Source of the DNA: Arenicola marina
Lineage: Eukaryota; Annelida; Polychaeta; Arenicolidae
Direction: 5' to 3'
Length of the DNA: 64,000 bases
Assembly (NCBI GenBank): GCA_964019135.1
Contig: CAXHSH010000451.1
Span: 62,001-126,000 of the forward strand
Part shown: piece by piece, positions 1 to 9,395 of the stretch
Layout of the letters: every line of letters begins with the position of its first letter
How positions within the stretch are numbered: position 1 is the first letter of the stretch
The notes under the pieces: generated by a model
What the model was told of the DNA's origin: nothing
Seen by the model: the letters and a program-made list of their open reading frames with translations, nothing else
Databases searched by the model: none
Made by a program: the position numbers and the translations under genes

Positions 1-1002
1 ATTCTGCTGACACAAATGTATGCACAACCCAGCCTGCTAAGACAGCTGTCTACAAGACTCCAGATGAGTTTATGGCTGAACTTTTGAAGACCCCAAGTCC
101 TGTCAAGGTCAGTATTGTAAAGAAAAAAAAATCAAAAAAACATTCAGCTAAGAAGTCTTGCCCCTTTTAGATTTAAATAATATTTCATCACTTTGTTTCC
201 CTTCTCGTTATAGTATTGTAATATAGATTATTTAGGTATCTATTGATAATTATTTATATATATGAACTTTATAGTGATGATTACATTTGCCATATCTTAC
301 AGAAAAGGAGGCTTTTGGCCACACAACCGCTACCGCAAGGATCTTTTGGAACAAGACAAGTTGTGGACCTTGAGGGTCACATCAGTATTAAAGAAGAGGT
401 AAGGTTTTCTTAATGGTGTGTTGTAGATGTTGGGTGTGCATGTGACATCATGCTTTTCCTTGCTTCAGATGTAGTAGTATTCTTTAACACTGTGGCTTTT
501 GAAACTAATGCATTTTATTCTGTAAAACTGTGTGGCTTTTGTAACTTTCGCATTTTATTTGCTTCGCGCATGTAGAAGACTGAGGTCTAGTTGCTTTGTA
601 TGTGGATATTTATAAAGGCTTGAACAATGTTAATCTTGGTGATGGAAATTTATATTAATTATTTGCTTTCTTAGCAATTGAAACTGATCATGCTTTCATT
701 ATGGGATTGGTACATGATTTTCCAAATATTGTCACATTTTGCCGGGGTTCTAATGATTGATCTTGCCATCTGAAAACACTTTTTGGAAATAGACAGCAAC
801 ATATGTACACATCTACATGTAAAGGAATCAGGATCAGTGTAGCTTCTCATTATCTAAATTTGTGGTTTCGGTTTGATTGACACAGTTGGAGATTGAAAAT
901 TTGAGACTGCGGAATGAGCAGCTGAGGCTGCAGAATAAGAATATACTGCTGAAAAACCGAAAACTTCAATTAGAAATTGAGAAATTGGAGAATGCCATAT
1001 AA
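1..1002 (+). CDS. 3' part of an unidentified gene with a coiled-coil C-terminus (partial)
   Basis: Three phase-0 exons can be joined: 1-107 (donor GTCAGT), 303-398 (acceptor TTACAG, donor GTAAGG) and 886-1002 (acceptor ACACAG, stop TAA at 1000-1002). The reading frame is uninterrupted across both junctions. The last exon encodes about 38 residues of leucine- and glutamate-rich heptads (LEIENLRLRNEQLRLQ and onward), a clear coiled coil at the extreme C-terminus. A Lys-rich, then coiled-coil, tail like this is common in Myb/SANT-like DNA-binding proteins derived from Harbinger transposons; that assignment is inference, because the DNA-binding part lies outside the window. The stop codon is only 91 bp before the ATG of the next gene, so the two may belong to one transposon or one transcription unit. 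The exon structure is well supported; the function is not. Confidence 0.6.
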
Positions 1003-1092
1003 AGTGTACGAGTCATTAAATGTTGTATATGTCGTATTTAGTATGTGTAGTAAATAGTCTGTGAACTAATACTTGTAGGAAACAGTTCGTTC

Positions 1093-3264
1093 ATGATGGA
1101 GGCCACAATCTCAAATGAACTCATATACAATAAAATAACAACAACAGACAAAGTTACCACTCTTGCATTTGTGAAGGAACTGCATATATGTGGAGATGAG
1201 GAACGCCCATCAGATAGAGCTTTTGTGCATGCCATCGAAAAAGTTAAAGCAGAGAGGCTAACACTGCTGAAAGGTGTGAAGAGGAAGGGTGGACAGGAGC
1301 GCCTGGATGATTTTATGGCTAGTTCTTTTAAATTTCCTAAGAAGACTGCAAGAGAGAATAAACAGCCAGAGTTAGCAGCGAAACCCTCTCATGCAGGGCA
1401 CGTAGAAGTTGCCTATGAGCTGGCAGAGGAACTACAGGCAACTAAAGAGAAAATGAAATACTTAACAGCCACAACCTCCAAAGCAACCCTGAAGACGAAA
1501 AAACTTGATGAAAAAAACATACAGTATCAGAAGGAATTAAAGAGGACTTCTGAGAGAGAGTCATACTACAGAGCCAAACAGCTTACTTTTGAGGAGAAAG
1601 AAAAGATTTGGCAGCAACAAATAACAGATTTCCAAGAGGAGGTAAACCAACTTCAGGCCAAAATTGAAAGGCAGAAGAACCTGATCTCTGAGCTAGAAGT
1701 ATCAATTGACTGGCTTGAAACCATGGCGAAAGACAGAGAAGATGATGTTTTTACAACATATCAGGAGGACCGGCGGAGATACACGGACAAGCTGAAGTTG
1801 TGTGTGTTTGACTTGCTAAGCCACAATGTACCTGCTGTAAGAATCGCTCCTGTTATAAACACAGTTTTGAAAATGGTCGGCTTGAGTGCTAACAAACTTC
1901 CAGCCAGGACAACAGTGCTTGATATGAACATGCAAAGGTTATTGCTTGCACAAAAGCATTTGGCAGAGGAATTTGCACCAAAGAAAGATACAACCCTCCT
2001 CACAGATGAGACTTCGAAATTTGGTCGACGTTATATGGGATATGAAGCCTCGGACACCGAAGGTGGACTTTGGGTCCTTGGCTTGAGGGAAATAGAAACG
2101 AAATCTGCACAAAACACTCTGAAAGTACTCAAGGAGTTGCTGAGTGACCTCAATGATAGGGTCCATACTACTGATAATGAGGTTTCTCGTAACATTATTG
2201 CCCATATATCAGCTACGATGTCGGACAGAGCTGCCACCGAATGCAAATTTAACACTCTTCTTGAAGAATATAGGAAGGACATCCTGCCTCTGGTAGATGC
2301 GCAGTATGATCAGCTATCAAGAGAAGACAGAGCTGCCGTGGATAACATCAGCAATTTCTTCTGTGGTCTTCATTCCCTTGTCAACTTTGCAACTACTGCA
2401 CAGTCTACATTGGTTGAAGTTGAGAAAGGCATATTTGGTACACCAGGGCCAATCCTTGACAGGTCATTTCAAAAAGCTACGGAACCAGGAGCGTGCAGGC
2501 TAGTGAGGACAGCCTGTAAGGCATTTGCGTCTGGCGCGGATGAAAAATCTGGTTGCTTTGGGGAATTTAATATTCAAGTAGCGCACTTTGTTAAAGAAAA
2601 AGGCTTTCACACTTTACCTCTAACACCATTCCGGGGCTCCTGTTTCAATATCTTGTTTGCAAATGCGGCTGCTGTGTACTTCCTGCATGAAGAAATGATA
2701 AAGTTCCTAGACCAGTGTGGAGCCAAAAATGCCCTGCTCAAGTCTGTCTTGCATGACCTAAAGACACCTGAGTATATTGGGGGATTGAAGGCACTAGGGC
2801 TTGTCAGCAAATTTGTGACATGCCCCCTATGGTCAGTATTGGAGGATAAATCAGTTCATGTGCTAAAAATGAACGAGTATTACCTCAAACTCAAGAGCTT
2901 CTTTGCTGATGTGGCACAGTCAGACGAAAATTTAAGAAAGTTCATGGAGGGAAAGTTACTACTCTTTGGAGAAGAAACTAAAGTCCACAAAGATGCAATT
3001 CTGGAATCATTAACAATGGAGTCAGAAGTTGATCCATTGGTCCAAAATGCATTGGGAGTGATGTTCGCTGGTTTTCACACACTATGTGAGCATTTGTTCA
3101 GAGATCATCTCCCAGGAGGCACTTTCGACAAGCCAGACAAAGCTCTAATTGAGCGGACCAAATCTGCTCCGAAGACTAGTAAATTTGCAGAGAGTGTATT
3201 TGGCATGCTCGACCAGCTCATGCGCTCAAAACCCAACATATCAACGATCTCATCTGAAGCTTAA
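1093..3264 (+). CDS. Transposase-like protein, coiled-coil plus RNase H-like core (723 aa, family not recognised)
   Basis: A single open frame of 723 codons starts at ATGATG. Residues about 95-205 are Lys/Glu-rich and predicted coiled coil. From about residue 215 the protein is globular. It contains TDETSKFGRRY (about 302-312), SAQNTLKVLKELL (about 337), FFCGLHSLVNFATTA (about 424) and FRGSCFNILFANAAAVYFL (about 512-530). The spaced acidic residues and late CxxxLFxN-type segment look like an RNase H-fold transposase, but I cannot name the superfamily. The frame ends at TAA (3262-3264). Two codons later the same frame resumes as a 242-aa protein with a Tudor-like tail, so this may be the N-terminal three quarters of a protein interrupted by one stop. 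The gene lies outside the E1 TIRs, so it is not an E1 gene. Confidence 0.75.
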   Translation: MMEATISNELIYNKITTTDKVTTLAFVKELHICGDEERPSDRAFVHAIEKVKAERLTLLKGVKRKGGQERLDDFMASSFKFPKKTARENKQPELAAKPSHAGHVEVAYELAEELQATKEKMKYLTATTSKATLKTKKLDEKNIQYQKELKRTSERESYYRAKQLTFEEKEKIWQQQITDFQEEVNQLQAKIERQKNLISELEVSIDWLETMAKDREDDVFTTYQEDRRRYTDKLKLCVFDLLSHNVPAVRIAPVINTVLKMVGLSANKLPARTTVLDMNMQRLLLAQKHLAEEFAPKKDTTLLTDETSKFGRRYMGYEASDTEGGLWVLGLREIETKSAQNTLKVLKELLSDLNDRVHTTDNEVSRNIIAHISATMSDRAATECKFNTLLEEYRKDILPLVDAQYDQLSREDRAAVDNISNFFCGLHSLVNFATTAQSTLVEVEKGIFGTPGPILDRSFQKATEPGACRLVRTACKAFASGADEKSGCFGEFNIQVAHFVKEKGFHTLPLTPFRGSCFNILFANAAAVYFLHEEMIKFLDQCGAKNALLKSVLHDLKTPEYIGGLKALGLVSKFVTCPLWSVLEDKSVHVLKMNEYYLKLKSFFADVAQSDENLRKFMEGKLLLFGEETKVHKDAILESLTMESEVDPLVQNALGVMFAGFHTLCEHLFRDHLPGGTFDKPDKALIERTKSAPKTSKFAESVFGMLDQLMRSKPNISTISSEA

Positions 3265-3267
3265 ATC

Positions 3268-4203
3268 ATGTATGCATCAAACAAAACTAGTCAGTGGATC
3301 AATGCTAAGTCAGAAGACGACAAGTCTGCCCTTCTGAAAGAATCAAGTTCTCAAGTCAAGGTTCTGAGAAAATGTTTCAAAGCAAGAATAGAGGACATAC
3401 GAAAGAAGAGAAAGGAGACAATTGAGGCACGGATAAAGAAGGTGGAGGATGCGAAAGCAAAGAAACTACAACAGCAGGAGGCCTACACAACTGGTATAAT
3501 CCATCATGGCCTTTGGCAAACAGAGCATGAAGTGGAAAATAGTATCATGTCATACACAACTAATGCTGAGAAGAAAGAGTCAATAAAGGCCCAGTTAAAT
3601 TTCAGGAAACATGTTTTAAATCAGATACCAGCAAACAAAGAGCTGCTATGTTTTTCTAAAACTGTTGTGATTGGTACAAAGAAGAAGCCACAACTGTTCA
3701 CCGTGGAAGAACTGACTGCCAACTTGAAAGCTCTTGTCAGAGAAGCTGCTGTAAGAGCAGAGGGCAAGGACATACAAAGACACACACTGACTGGGAAAAG
3801 AGTGCGTCATCGATTTGTAAAGGACACTGGTGATGAAGCTGTTGTGCAGTGGTATCATGCTAAAGTCATATCACAGGTACCACCTAACACATAGAATGCA
3901 TATCCTTATGTTATTTCATGCATTTCTTTCATAACGTATTATAATAATTTATTATAATTGAATATTTTCAATAATGCATTGATGCCAGGTGTATTAAACA
4001 ATTTTGCTTATTACCTTCACTTATGTTCTAATATCATTATTTACATACAAAAAATCCTAGATCTCCTGATTTTTGTATCACAGGTGCCAGGCTTCTCTGA
4101 ATGGTTTAACGTCGTATATGATCAAGACAAACACACAGTATACACCTACAAGCTGCAGGAGGATGTAGAACGAGGGGATCTGCAGATACTTGTAGAATAC
4201 TAA
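3268..4203 (+). CDS. C-terminal piece of the preceding gene: basic coiled-coil plus Spindlin/Tudor-like domain (two exons)
   Basis: Exon 3268-3876 (203 codons) joins exon 4084-4203 in phase 0, giving 242 aa and a TAA stop. It is in the same frame as the upstream 723-codon ORF, separated from it only by TAA plus one ATC codon. The first half is Lys/Glu-rich and helical. The last ~65 residues run GKRVRHRF, QWYHAKVISQVPGF, FNVVYDQD, and end in EDVERGDLQILVEY. This order (basic RH start, W-Y strand, 'V.QVP' turn, 'YD', L.ED...L.I) resembles one Spin/Ssty (Tudor-like) repeat, which in Spindlins reads methylated histone H3. That domain call is inference from pattern. If the intron is retained the frame ends at 3894 and loses half of the domain. 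The piece may be translated by readthrough, from its own ATG, or be part of a broken gene. Confidence 0.6.
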
Positions 4204-4866
4204 TATCAGGTATATCATTATTCGACATTTTTTTCCTTAATAATACTACTAATTAATATTATTGGTACTCACTATTAATTTACTATTTGCCGGTAATGAA
4301 TTTCATCACTATTAAAATTATGTAGCATTTGACTAACTACACATAAAAGTAAGTTTTATTGGTACCTTGCATCACAAAACTATATCTAGTCTGAAAGCTA
4401 TTCGAACAGTTGTTTCCGACGCAAATCATACCAGGATCTAACATTGTTACGTTTTGAGGCCTGATTAATGCAAGAATTAATTATTTTTATCACTTAATTA
4501 TTACTGAAATATATCTCCTTGAACCTGCTCAATGTTTCACATCAGTGCACTATGCAAAAAAAAAATTAGTGGCGAGAAACAACTGATCGAATAGCTTTAA
4601 ATATTTGTTACTTTATGCTTCATTATGTTTTTGGCCTATAAGACATATCTTTTGTACAATTAGATGTAAATTGTCTATAATTGTACAGACTAACACAGCA
4701 AATATTTATTTCATCTCATGTACAGAATGTAAATAAGTTAATCAATAATAAGTGTTGCTTCTATTAGACTACATATGTATAATTTAGCATGGTGGAAAGA
4801 TTTATCCAAAATATGGCAGAAAACTGACATTTAACAAAAAGTTAGTTTTTCATGTCATTCTTTTTC
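4204..4866. other. AT-rich stretch without a gene
   Basis: No coding region or recognisable repeat is seen. It is probably the 3' untranslated and flanking DNA of the transposase-like gene. Confidence 0.5.
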
Positions 4867-4970
4867 GGTAAAAGATAGCCCTGATACATGGCTGCTCATA
4901 CGGTGATACGCGCTGGTACCCGACGCGTACCAGCGCGTATGAGAGTCATGTATCAGGGCTAGGTAAAAGA
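4867..4970. mobile_element. 86-bp palindromic MITE with 9-bp target duplications
   Basis: Bases 4876-4961 form a near-perfect hairpin whose ends are TAGCCCTGATACATG and its complement CATGTATCAGGGCTA; inner arms TACGCGCTGGTAC/GTACCAGCGCGTA also pair. It is flanked by GGTAAAAGA at 4867-4875 and 4962-4970. The second copy is also the left target duplication of element E1, whose ends (TAGCCTGAA) are similar. The same 9-bp duplication and TAG...CTA termini suggest a non-autonomous element moved by an E1-type transposase. Confidence 0.75.
4962..4970. repeat. Left 9-bp target site duplication of E1 (GGTAAAAGA)
   Basis: Identical to 34783-34791 immediately outside the right TIR, and to 4867-4875 left of the palindromic MITE. 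Confidence 0.85.
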
Positions 4971-5243
4971 TAGCCTGAATGTTCAGACGTTACAGTCTTG
5001 ACACTTGTTCTTGTGACTGTAACGTCTGAACTCATCGCGTAGAATTGCTGTTCGGCCGCAAATTTTTGCCTTTAGCACAAATACTCACATGAATCCAAAA
5101 AAATTGATATCCTAAACTTGTTCTATGGTAACTTCTTTAGTTCCGTGAGATATGGATTCGTGCCAACTCGTCGCCAATTTTGTATAAACGACAACTTTTA
5201 ATTCTGTCACAAAAGTGTTTTGCCGCTCGCCGCCATGTTGATG
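4971..5243 (+). repeat. Left terminal inverted repeat of E1 with subterminal hairpin
   Basis: Matches the complement of 34512-34782 almost throughout, ending at GCCGCCATGTTGATG. Near the tip, arms GTTCAGACGTTACAGT (4981-4996) and ACTGTAACGTCTGAAC (5016-5031) form a 16-bp stem. The repeat probably holds the transposase binding sites and the promoter of the gene reading inward. Confidence 0.85.
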
Positions 5244-5711
5244 TGTCATTCATACCCTCAGCGCCGCTAGTGAGCGATTTGATTTGATTTGATTTGATTG
5301 GGGCTTAACGGCACTTTCAGCCTGGAAGGCTATATCGTGCCATACTGGTCAATATTAGTCAATATTAAAACCCTGAAAATCAATACATGTGTTAAGAATA
5401 AAACCATGAATGCAGTCTTTGTGGAATCGATTAATATTTTAATAAAACCCTGAACATATCAAATAAAATGATTGAGTAGTTTGTCTTAAAACCATGAAAG
5501 TGAAGAATGGCGAAACGGTAAAGTCAAAAATTGTCAGAATATAAGACCATGAGTTGGTTTTTAAAACCAAGCCCCCGAGATTAATAATTACAGCAAAATG
5601 CACTGTTTGGCAGCAAACGCTGAATATATCATATGCATTTGACTAGATTTATTGTAGATAAATGATCTAAAATCTTTTGCTCTGTTTGGCTGTAAACGTT
5701 GACTAGATATA

Positions 5712-8700
5712 TCATATGCACTTGACTAGATTTATTGCAGATAAATAATCTAAAATCTTTTGCTGTGGTATATTATTAAATAGGTCTTTTATAGTTTCTG
5801 CTCTGTAATATTGATCCCTAGTTTGTTGAAAGTCAACACACCTCAACAGAATGTGCTCCACAGTCAGGGGTTCCTGACAGGGAACACATTCGGGAGGTGG
5901 TTCTCCTTTGAGGAGGTAGCAATGGGTAAGGTACGTATGTCCAATTCGGAGTCTTTGAATGACAACGTCCCTCCGCCTACCGCGGATTCTTGGCCGTTTG
6001 GTACCCACAGTAGGCTGAAGCCGTTGCAATTTGTTGGAGGATTGCTCGTCCCAGGACGACTGCCAATGTTTAGTAATTTCGTTTTGGATGTACGGCTTCA
6101 AGTCCGAGTATGGAAACTGGACTGGAAGGACGTCGTCATTTAGAGCTTCTTTGGCGGCAGCGTCTGCTAGACTGTTGCCCTCTATGCCTATGTGGCTAGG
6201 GATCCAGCAGAACACTACCGCCTTTCCATTGCATATTAAATCATGACATTTTATAAGTATATCTTGTATTAAGGGATTTTCATATTTCCGATATTTTATG
6301 GCTTGTATACAGGATAATGAATCTGAGTATATGATAAAGTTGTCATGAAGTGATTGTTCTGCATATTCAAGTGCCATCATTAGAGCCACCGCTTCCGCGG
6401 TGTATATCGAGCATTGGTCTGGGAGGCGGTTGCTGCACTGGTGTTCACCAGCCACAGCTGCAGCGCCCACCCTGTGGGAGTCTTTTGAGCCATCGGTATA
6501 TATAGAGAAATGGTTCGGGTGTTGATTGTGAATATTATGTTTAAGTTCTATAAATTGTGATGGGTCTGTGTCAGATTTGTTGTAAGTTGTTAGTTCTAAC
6601 AGAACTTTTGGAGATTCCATTTCCCATGGTGGGATTTCTGGGAGGTGCCAGGTTCGTATATCGTTGAAATTGATATTGTATCTTGTCAAAAGGTTATTGA
6701 CTCGAATTCCAAAGGTGGGTATTGTCTTTGGTTTGTTTTCAAATAGTGTTGTAAACTTTGGGTGGAATACGTCTTCAAAGGTAGGATTATTGGGATTCGT
6801 TTTGAGCTTAAGTGCGTATTGTAGTGCTAATTTATCTCTACGGTAGTATAGAGATGGCTCAGCAGACTCCACGTACAGGCTTTCCGCAGGAGATGTGCGG
6901 AAAGCTCCCAGACATAAACGAAGTGCTTGGTTGTGCACAGGGTCCAGCATCTGCAAATATGATTTGCGTGCTGATCCGTAAATCATCGACCCATAATCCA
7001 GCCGTGACCGTATCAGGGCTCTGTAGATATTTAATAATGTCTCTCTTTCTGTTCCCCATTCTGTGTTAGATAGCACTTTAATTATATTAAGTGCTTTGGT
7101 ACATTTCTGTTTTAATTGTTTGATATGGGGTATAAAAGTCAGTTTTTTATCGAATAAAAGGCCGAGAAATTTTGTTTCTGGCACAACTGGTATTTGATCC
7201 CCATTCATTTTAAGTTCAGGTTCCGGATGGAGTTTCCGGAGTTGACAGAAGTGCATACACACTGTTTTAGTTTTTGAAAATTTAAATCCGTTCTCATCGC
7301 ACCATTGTTGTAACTTATTGAGGTTCATTTGTAGTTGCCTTTCTATTGTGTGCATATGTTTGGACCTGAAACAGGCCAAAAAATCATCAACAAATAGAGA
7401 AGGATCTATGTTGTTAGTGAGACATTTTATGATGCTGTTGATTTTAATACTAAAAAGGGTTACAGATAGGATACTGCCTTGGGGAACCCCCATCTCCTGA
7501 TCGTATACTTCGGAGAGGGTAGTTCCGACCCTTGTCTGAAATAGACGTCTGTTTAGGAATTCTTGAATAAAATTTGGCATATGACCTCTGAGTCCCATAT
7601 CATGGAGGTCTTTTAAAATACCATATTTCCATGTGGTGTCATATGCCTTTTCAAGGTCAAAGAATACTGCCACCACGTGTTCTTTTTTGATGAATGCCTC
7701 GCGTATATAGGTCTCCAATCGTATTAAATTATCGGTGGTATTTCTGTTTTGTCGAAAGCCACTCTGGAACTTAGTGATGATATTATTTGTTTCCAGAAAA
7801 TATGTAAGGCGGTTATTTATCATCTTTTCTAGTGTTTTACATATACAGCTTGTAAGAGCTATTGGTCGGTAAGAAGAAGGATTGGTGTGATCCTTCCCAG
7901 GCTTAGGGATAGGAATGACTATCGCTTTTTTCCACGATGGGGGTATTTGCCCGGTTTGCCAAATGAAGTTGAATATGTCGAGAAGAAGTTCCAAGGATGT
8001 ATCGGGTAGTTGTTTCAGGAATTTGTATGGGATATTGTCTGGCCCTGGAGAAGTGTTGTTAGTTTTCCTCAGGGCAGACTGGAGTTCCTCTATGGAGAAG
8101 AGGCTATTGTAATATTCATCATTTTTGGATTTGAAATTGGGTTTTTTCCTCTCACTAACCGCCTTGTATCTTTGGAATTTAGCCGTGTAATTTTTGGAGG
8201 AAGAATTTGTTGCAAAGGCTTTCGACAAGGTATTGGCTATTTGCACTGGTTCGGTGAGGGTTGTGTTTTCATGAATCAGGTGGTTTATGCTGTTATTTGC
8301 TTTTTTCCCACTGATCTTCTGTATGGCTCGCCACGTTTTCTTAGTGGTTGTTTTATTTCCAAGTTTGGAGACATAGTTTCTCCAGGATTCCCTTTTTGTT
8401 GTTCGTATTGTGCGGCGGGTCTGTGCTCGCACTTGTTTATATTTGAGGATATTTCCTGGAGTAGGATGTATTTGGAGTTCTCGCTGAGCCTGTTTTCGTT
8501 GTTGTACGGCCTCACGGCATTCATCGTTAAACCATGGCTTCTTTTGTATTTTGAGATTGGTCGAGGTTTTGGGAATGGTGTCTTCAGCTATTTTATGAAG
8601 TATTTCGCTGAAGAGGGCTATTGGGTCTGGTATACCTTGAAAGTTGGCTGTTGTGAGTTTTTCAAAGCACATTTTTTTAAAAGCAGTCCAGTCAGCCTTA

Positions 8701-9359
8701 TTTAGCTTCCAGTGAGCAATATTTTCATCTGGAGCGGGAAATTGGCTAGTAAGAAGGATAGGGAAGTGGTCACTGCCGTGAAGATCATCTTCCACTTTCC
8801 AGTTGAAATCAAGGCATAGACTGGGATGGGCTATAGTTAGGTCTATAGCCGTTTTGGCACCATTCCCAGGGTGTATATAAGTTATCGAGCCATCGTTGAG
8901 CAGAACGGTATTGTTTTTTAAGATAAAGTCCTCTAGCAGGCGGCCCTTGGGTTGTATGTCTTTACAACCCCATATCGTATGATGGGCATTGAAATCTCCA
9001 AGAAGTATATACGGCGCAGGAAGTTGTTTTATTATATTTTCTAGTTCTAGTCGTGTTGGACGTAAATTAGGTGGAATATAGATAGAGCACAGGGTTATGG
9101 TTTTGTGTAATGTTATTCGTATGGCCATAGCTTGTAGGTTGGTCTGCAAGGGTATTTGGCTGTGTGGAGTTTTCTCCTTTATAAGGATACTAACTCCGCC
9201 TGTGATTTTATCTCCCGTATTAAGTCCTAGATTATCATATGATGTATATCCACTAATTGTTATATCGCCTTGGTTTTTGATGAATGTTTCTTGGAGACAA
9301 AACGCTATGGGGTTGTGGTCCTGCTTTAGCAAGAGGATTTCATCCCGATTGGCTCTCAT
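5712..9359 (-). CDS. ORF2: endonuclease / reverse transcriptase / RNase H polyprotein (1215 aa)
   Basis: This protein nicks target DNA and copies the element RNA by target-primed reverse transcription. An APE-type endonuclease fills about residues 1-210, with LLGDFNAHHTIWG and GSDHFPILL near its end. The reverse transcriptase follows at about 430-720, with SYRPIALTS, QSGFRQNRNT, GVPQGSILS and a FVDDF catalytic motif. An RNase H domain comes at about 930-1060 (YTDGSKD, TAEAVALMMALEYA, YSDSLS, WIPSHIGIEGNSLADAAAK), then a C-terminal CVPC...H...C knuckle. The RNase H domain after the reverse transcriptase is typical of the I and Jockey groups. The frame reads MRANR directly after NCRG; the codon before NCRG is TGA where this family usually has tryptophan, so the true start may be this ATG or the copy has lost a few residues. 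ORF1 ends about 36 bp upstream. Confidence 0.92.
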   Translation of the reverse strand: MRANRDEILLLKQDHNPIAFCLQETFIKNQGDITISGYTSYDNLGLNTGDKITGGVSILIKEKTPHSQIPLQTNLQAMAIRITLHKTITLCSIYIPPNLRPTRLELENIIKQLPAPYILLGDFNAHHTIWGCKDIQPKGRLLEDFILKNNTVLLNDGSITYIHPGNGAKTAIDLTIAHPSLCLDFNWKVEDDLHGSDHFPILLTSQFPAPDENIAHWKLNKADWTAFKKMCFEKLTTANFQGIPDPIALFSEILHKIAEDTIPKTSTNLKIQKKPWFNDECREAVQQRKQAQRELQIHPTPGNILKYKQVRAQTRRTIRTTKRESWRNYVSKLGNKTTTKKTWRAIQKISGKKANNSINHLIHENTTLTEPVQIANTLSKAFATNSSSKNYTAKFQRYKAVSERKKPNFKSKNDEYYNSLFSIEELQSALRKTNNTSPGPDNIPYKFLKQLPDTSLELLLDIFNFIWQTGQIPPSWKKAIVIPIPKPGKDHTNPSSYRPIALTSCICKTLEKMINNRLTYFLETNNIITKFQSGFRQNRNTTDNLIRLETYIREAFIKKEHVVAVFFDLEKAYDTTWKYGILKDLHDMGLRGHMPNFIQEFLNRRLFQTRVGTTLSEVYDQEMGVPQGSILSVTLFSIKINSIIKCLTNNIDPSLFVDDFLACFRSKHMHTIERQLQMNLNKLQQWCDENGFKFSKTKTVCMHFCQLRKLHPEPELKMNGDQIPVVPETKFLGLLFDKKLTFIPHIKQLKQKCTKALNIIKVLSNTEWGTERETLLNIYRALIRSRLDYGSMIYGSARKSYLQMLDPVHNQALRLCLGAFRTSPAESLYVESAEPSLYYRRDKLALQYALKLKTNPNNPTFEDVFHPKFTTLFENKPKTIPTFGIRVNNLLTRYNINFNDIRTWHLPEIPPWEMESPKVLLELTTYNKSDTDPSQFIELKHNIHNQHPNHFSIYTDGSKDSHRVGAAAVAGEHQCSNRLPDQCSIYTAEAVALMMALEYAEQSLHDNFIIYSDSLSCIQAIKYRKYENPLIQDILIKCHDLICNGKAVVFCWIPSHIGIEGNSLADAAAKEALNDDVLPVQFPYSDLKPYIQNEITKHWQSSWDEQSSNKLQRLQPTVGTKRPRIRGRRRDVVIQRLRIGHTYLTHCYLLKGEPPPECVPCQEPLTVEHILLRCVDFQQTRDQYYRAETIKDLFNNIPQQKILDYLSAINLVKCI

Positions 9360-9395
9360 ACCTCGACAATTTCATTGTATAATGGAAGCCATGGT

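Noticed and set aside
1093..4203. The transposase-like gene at the left as part of E1
   Set aside because: It lies outside the left TIR and its target duplication, and nothing similar is found in E2.
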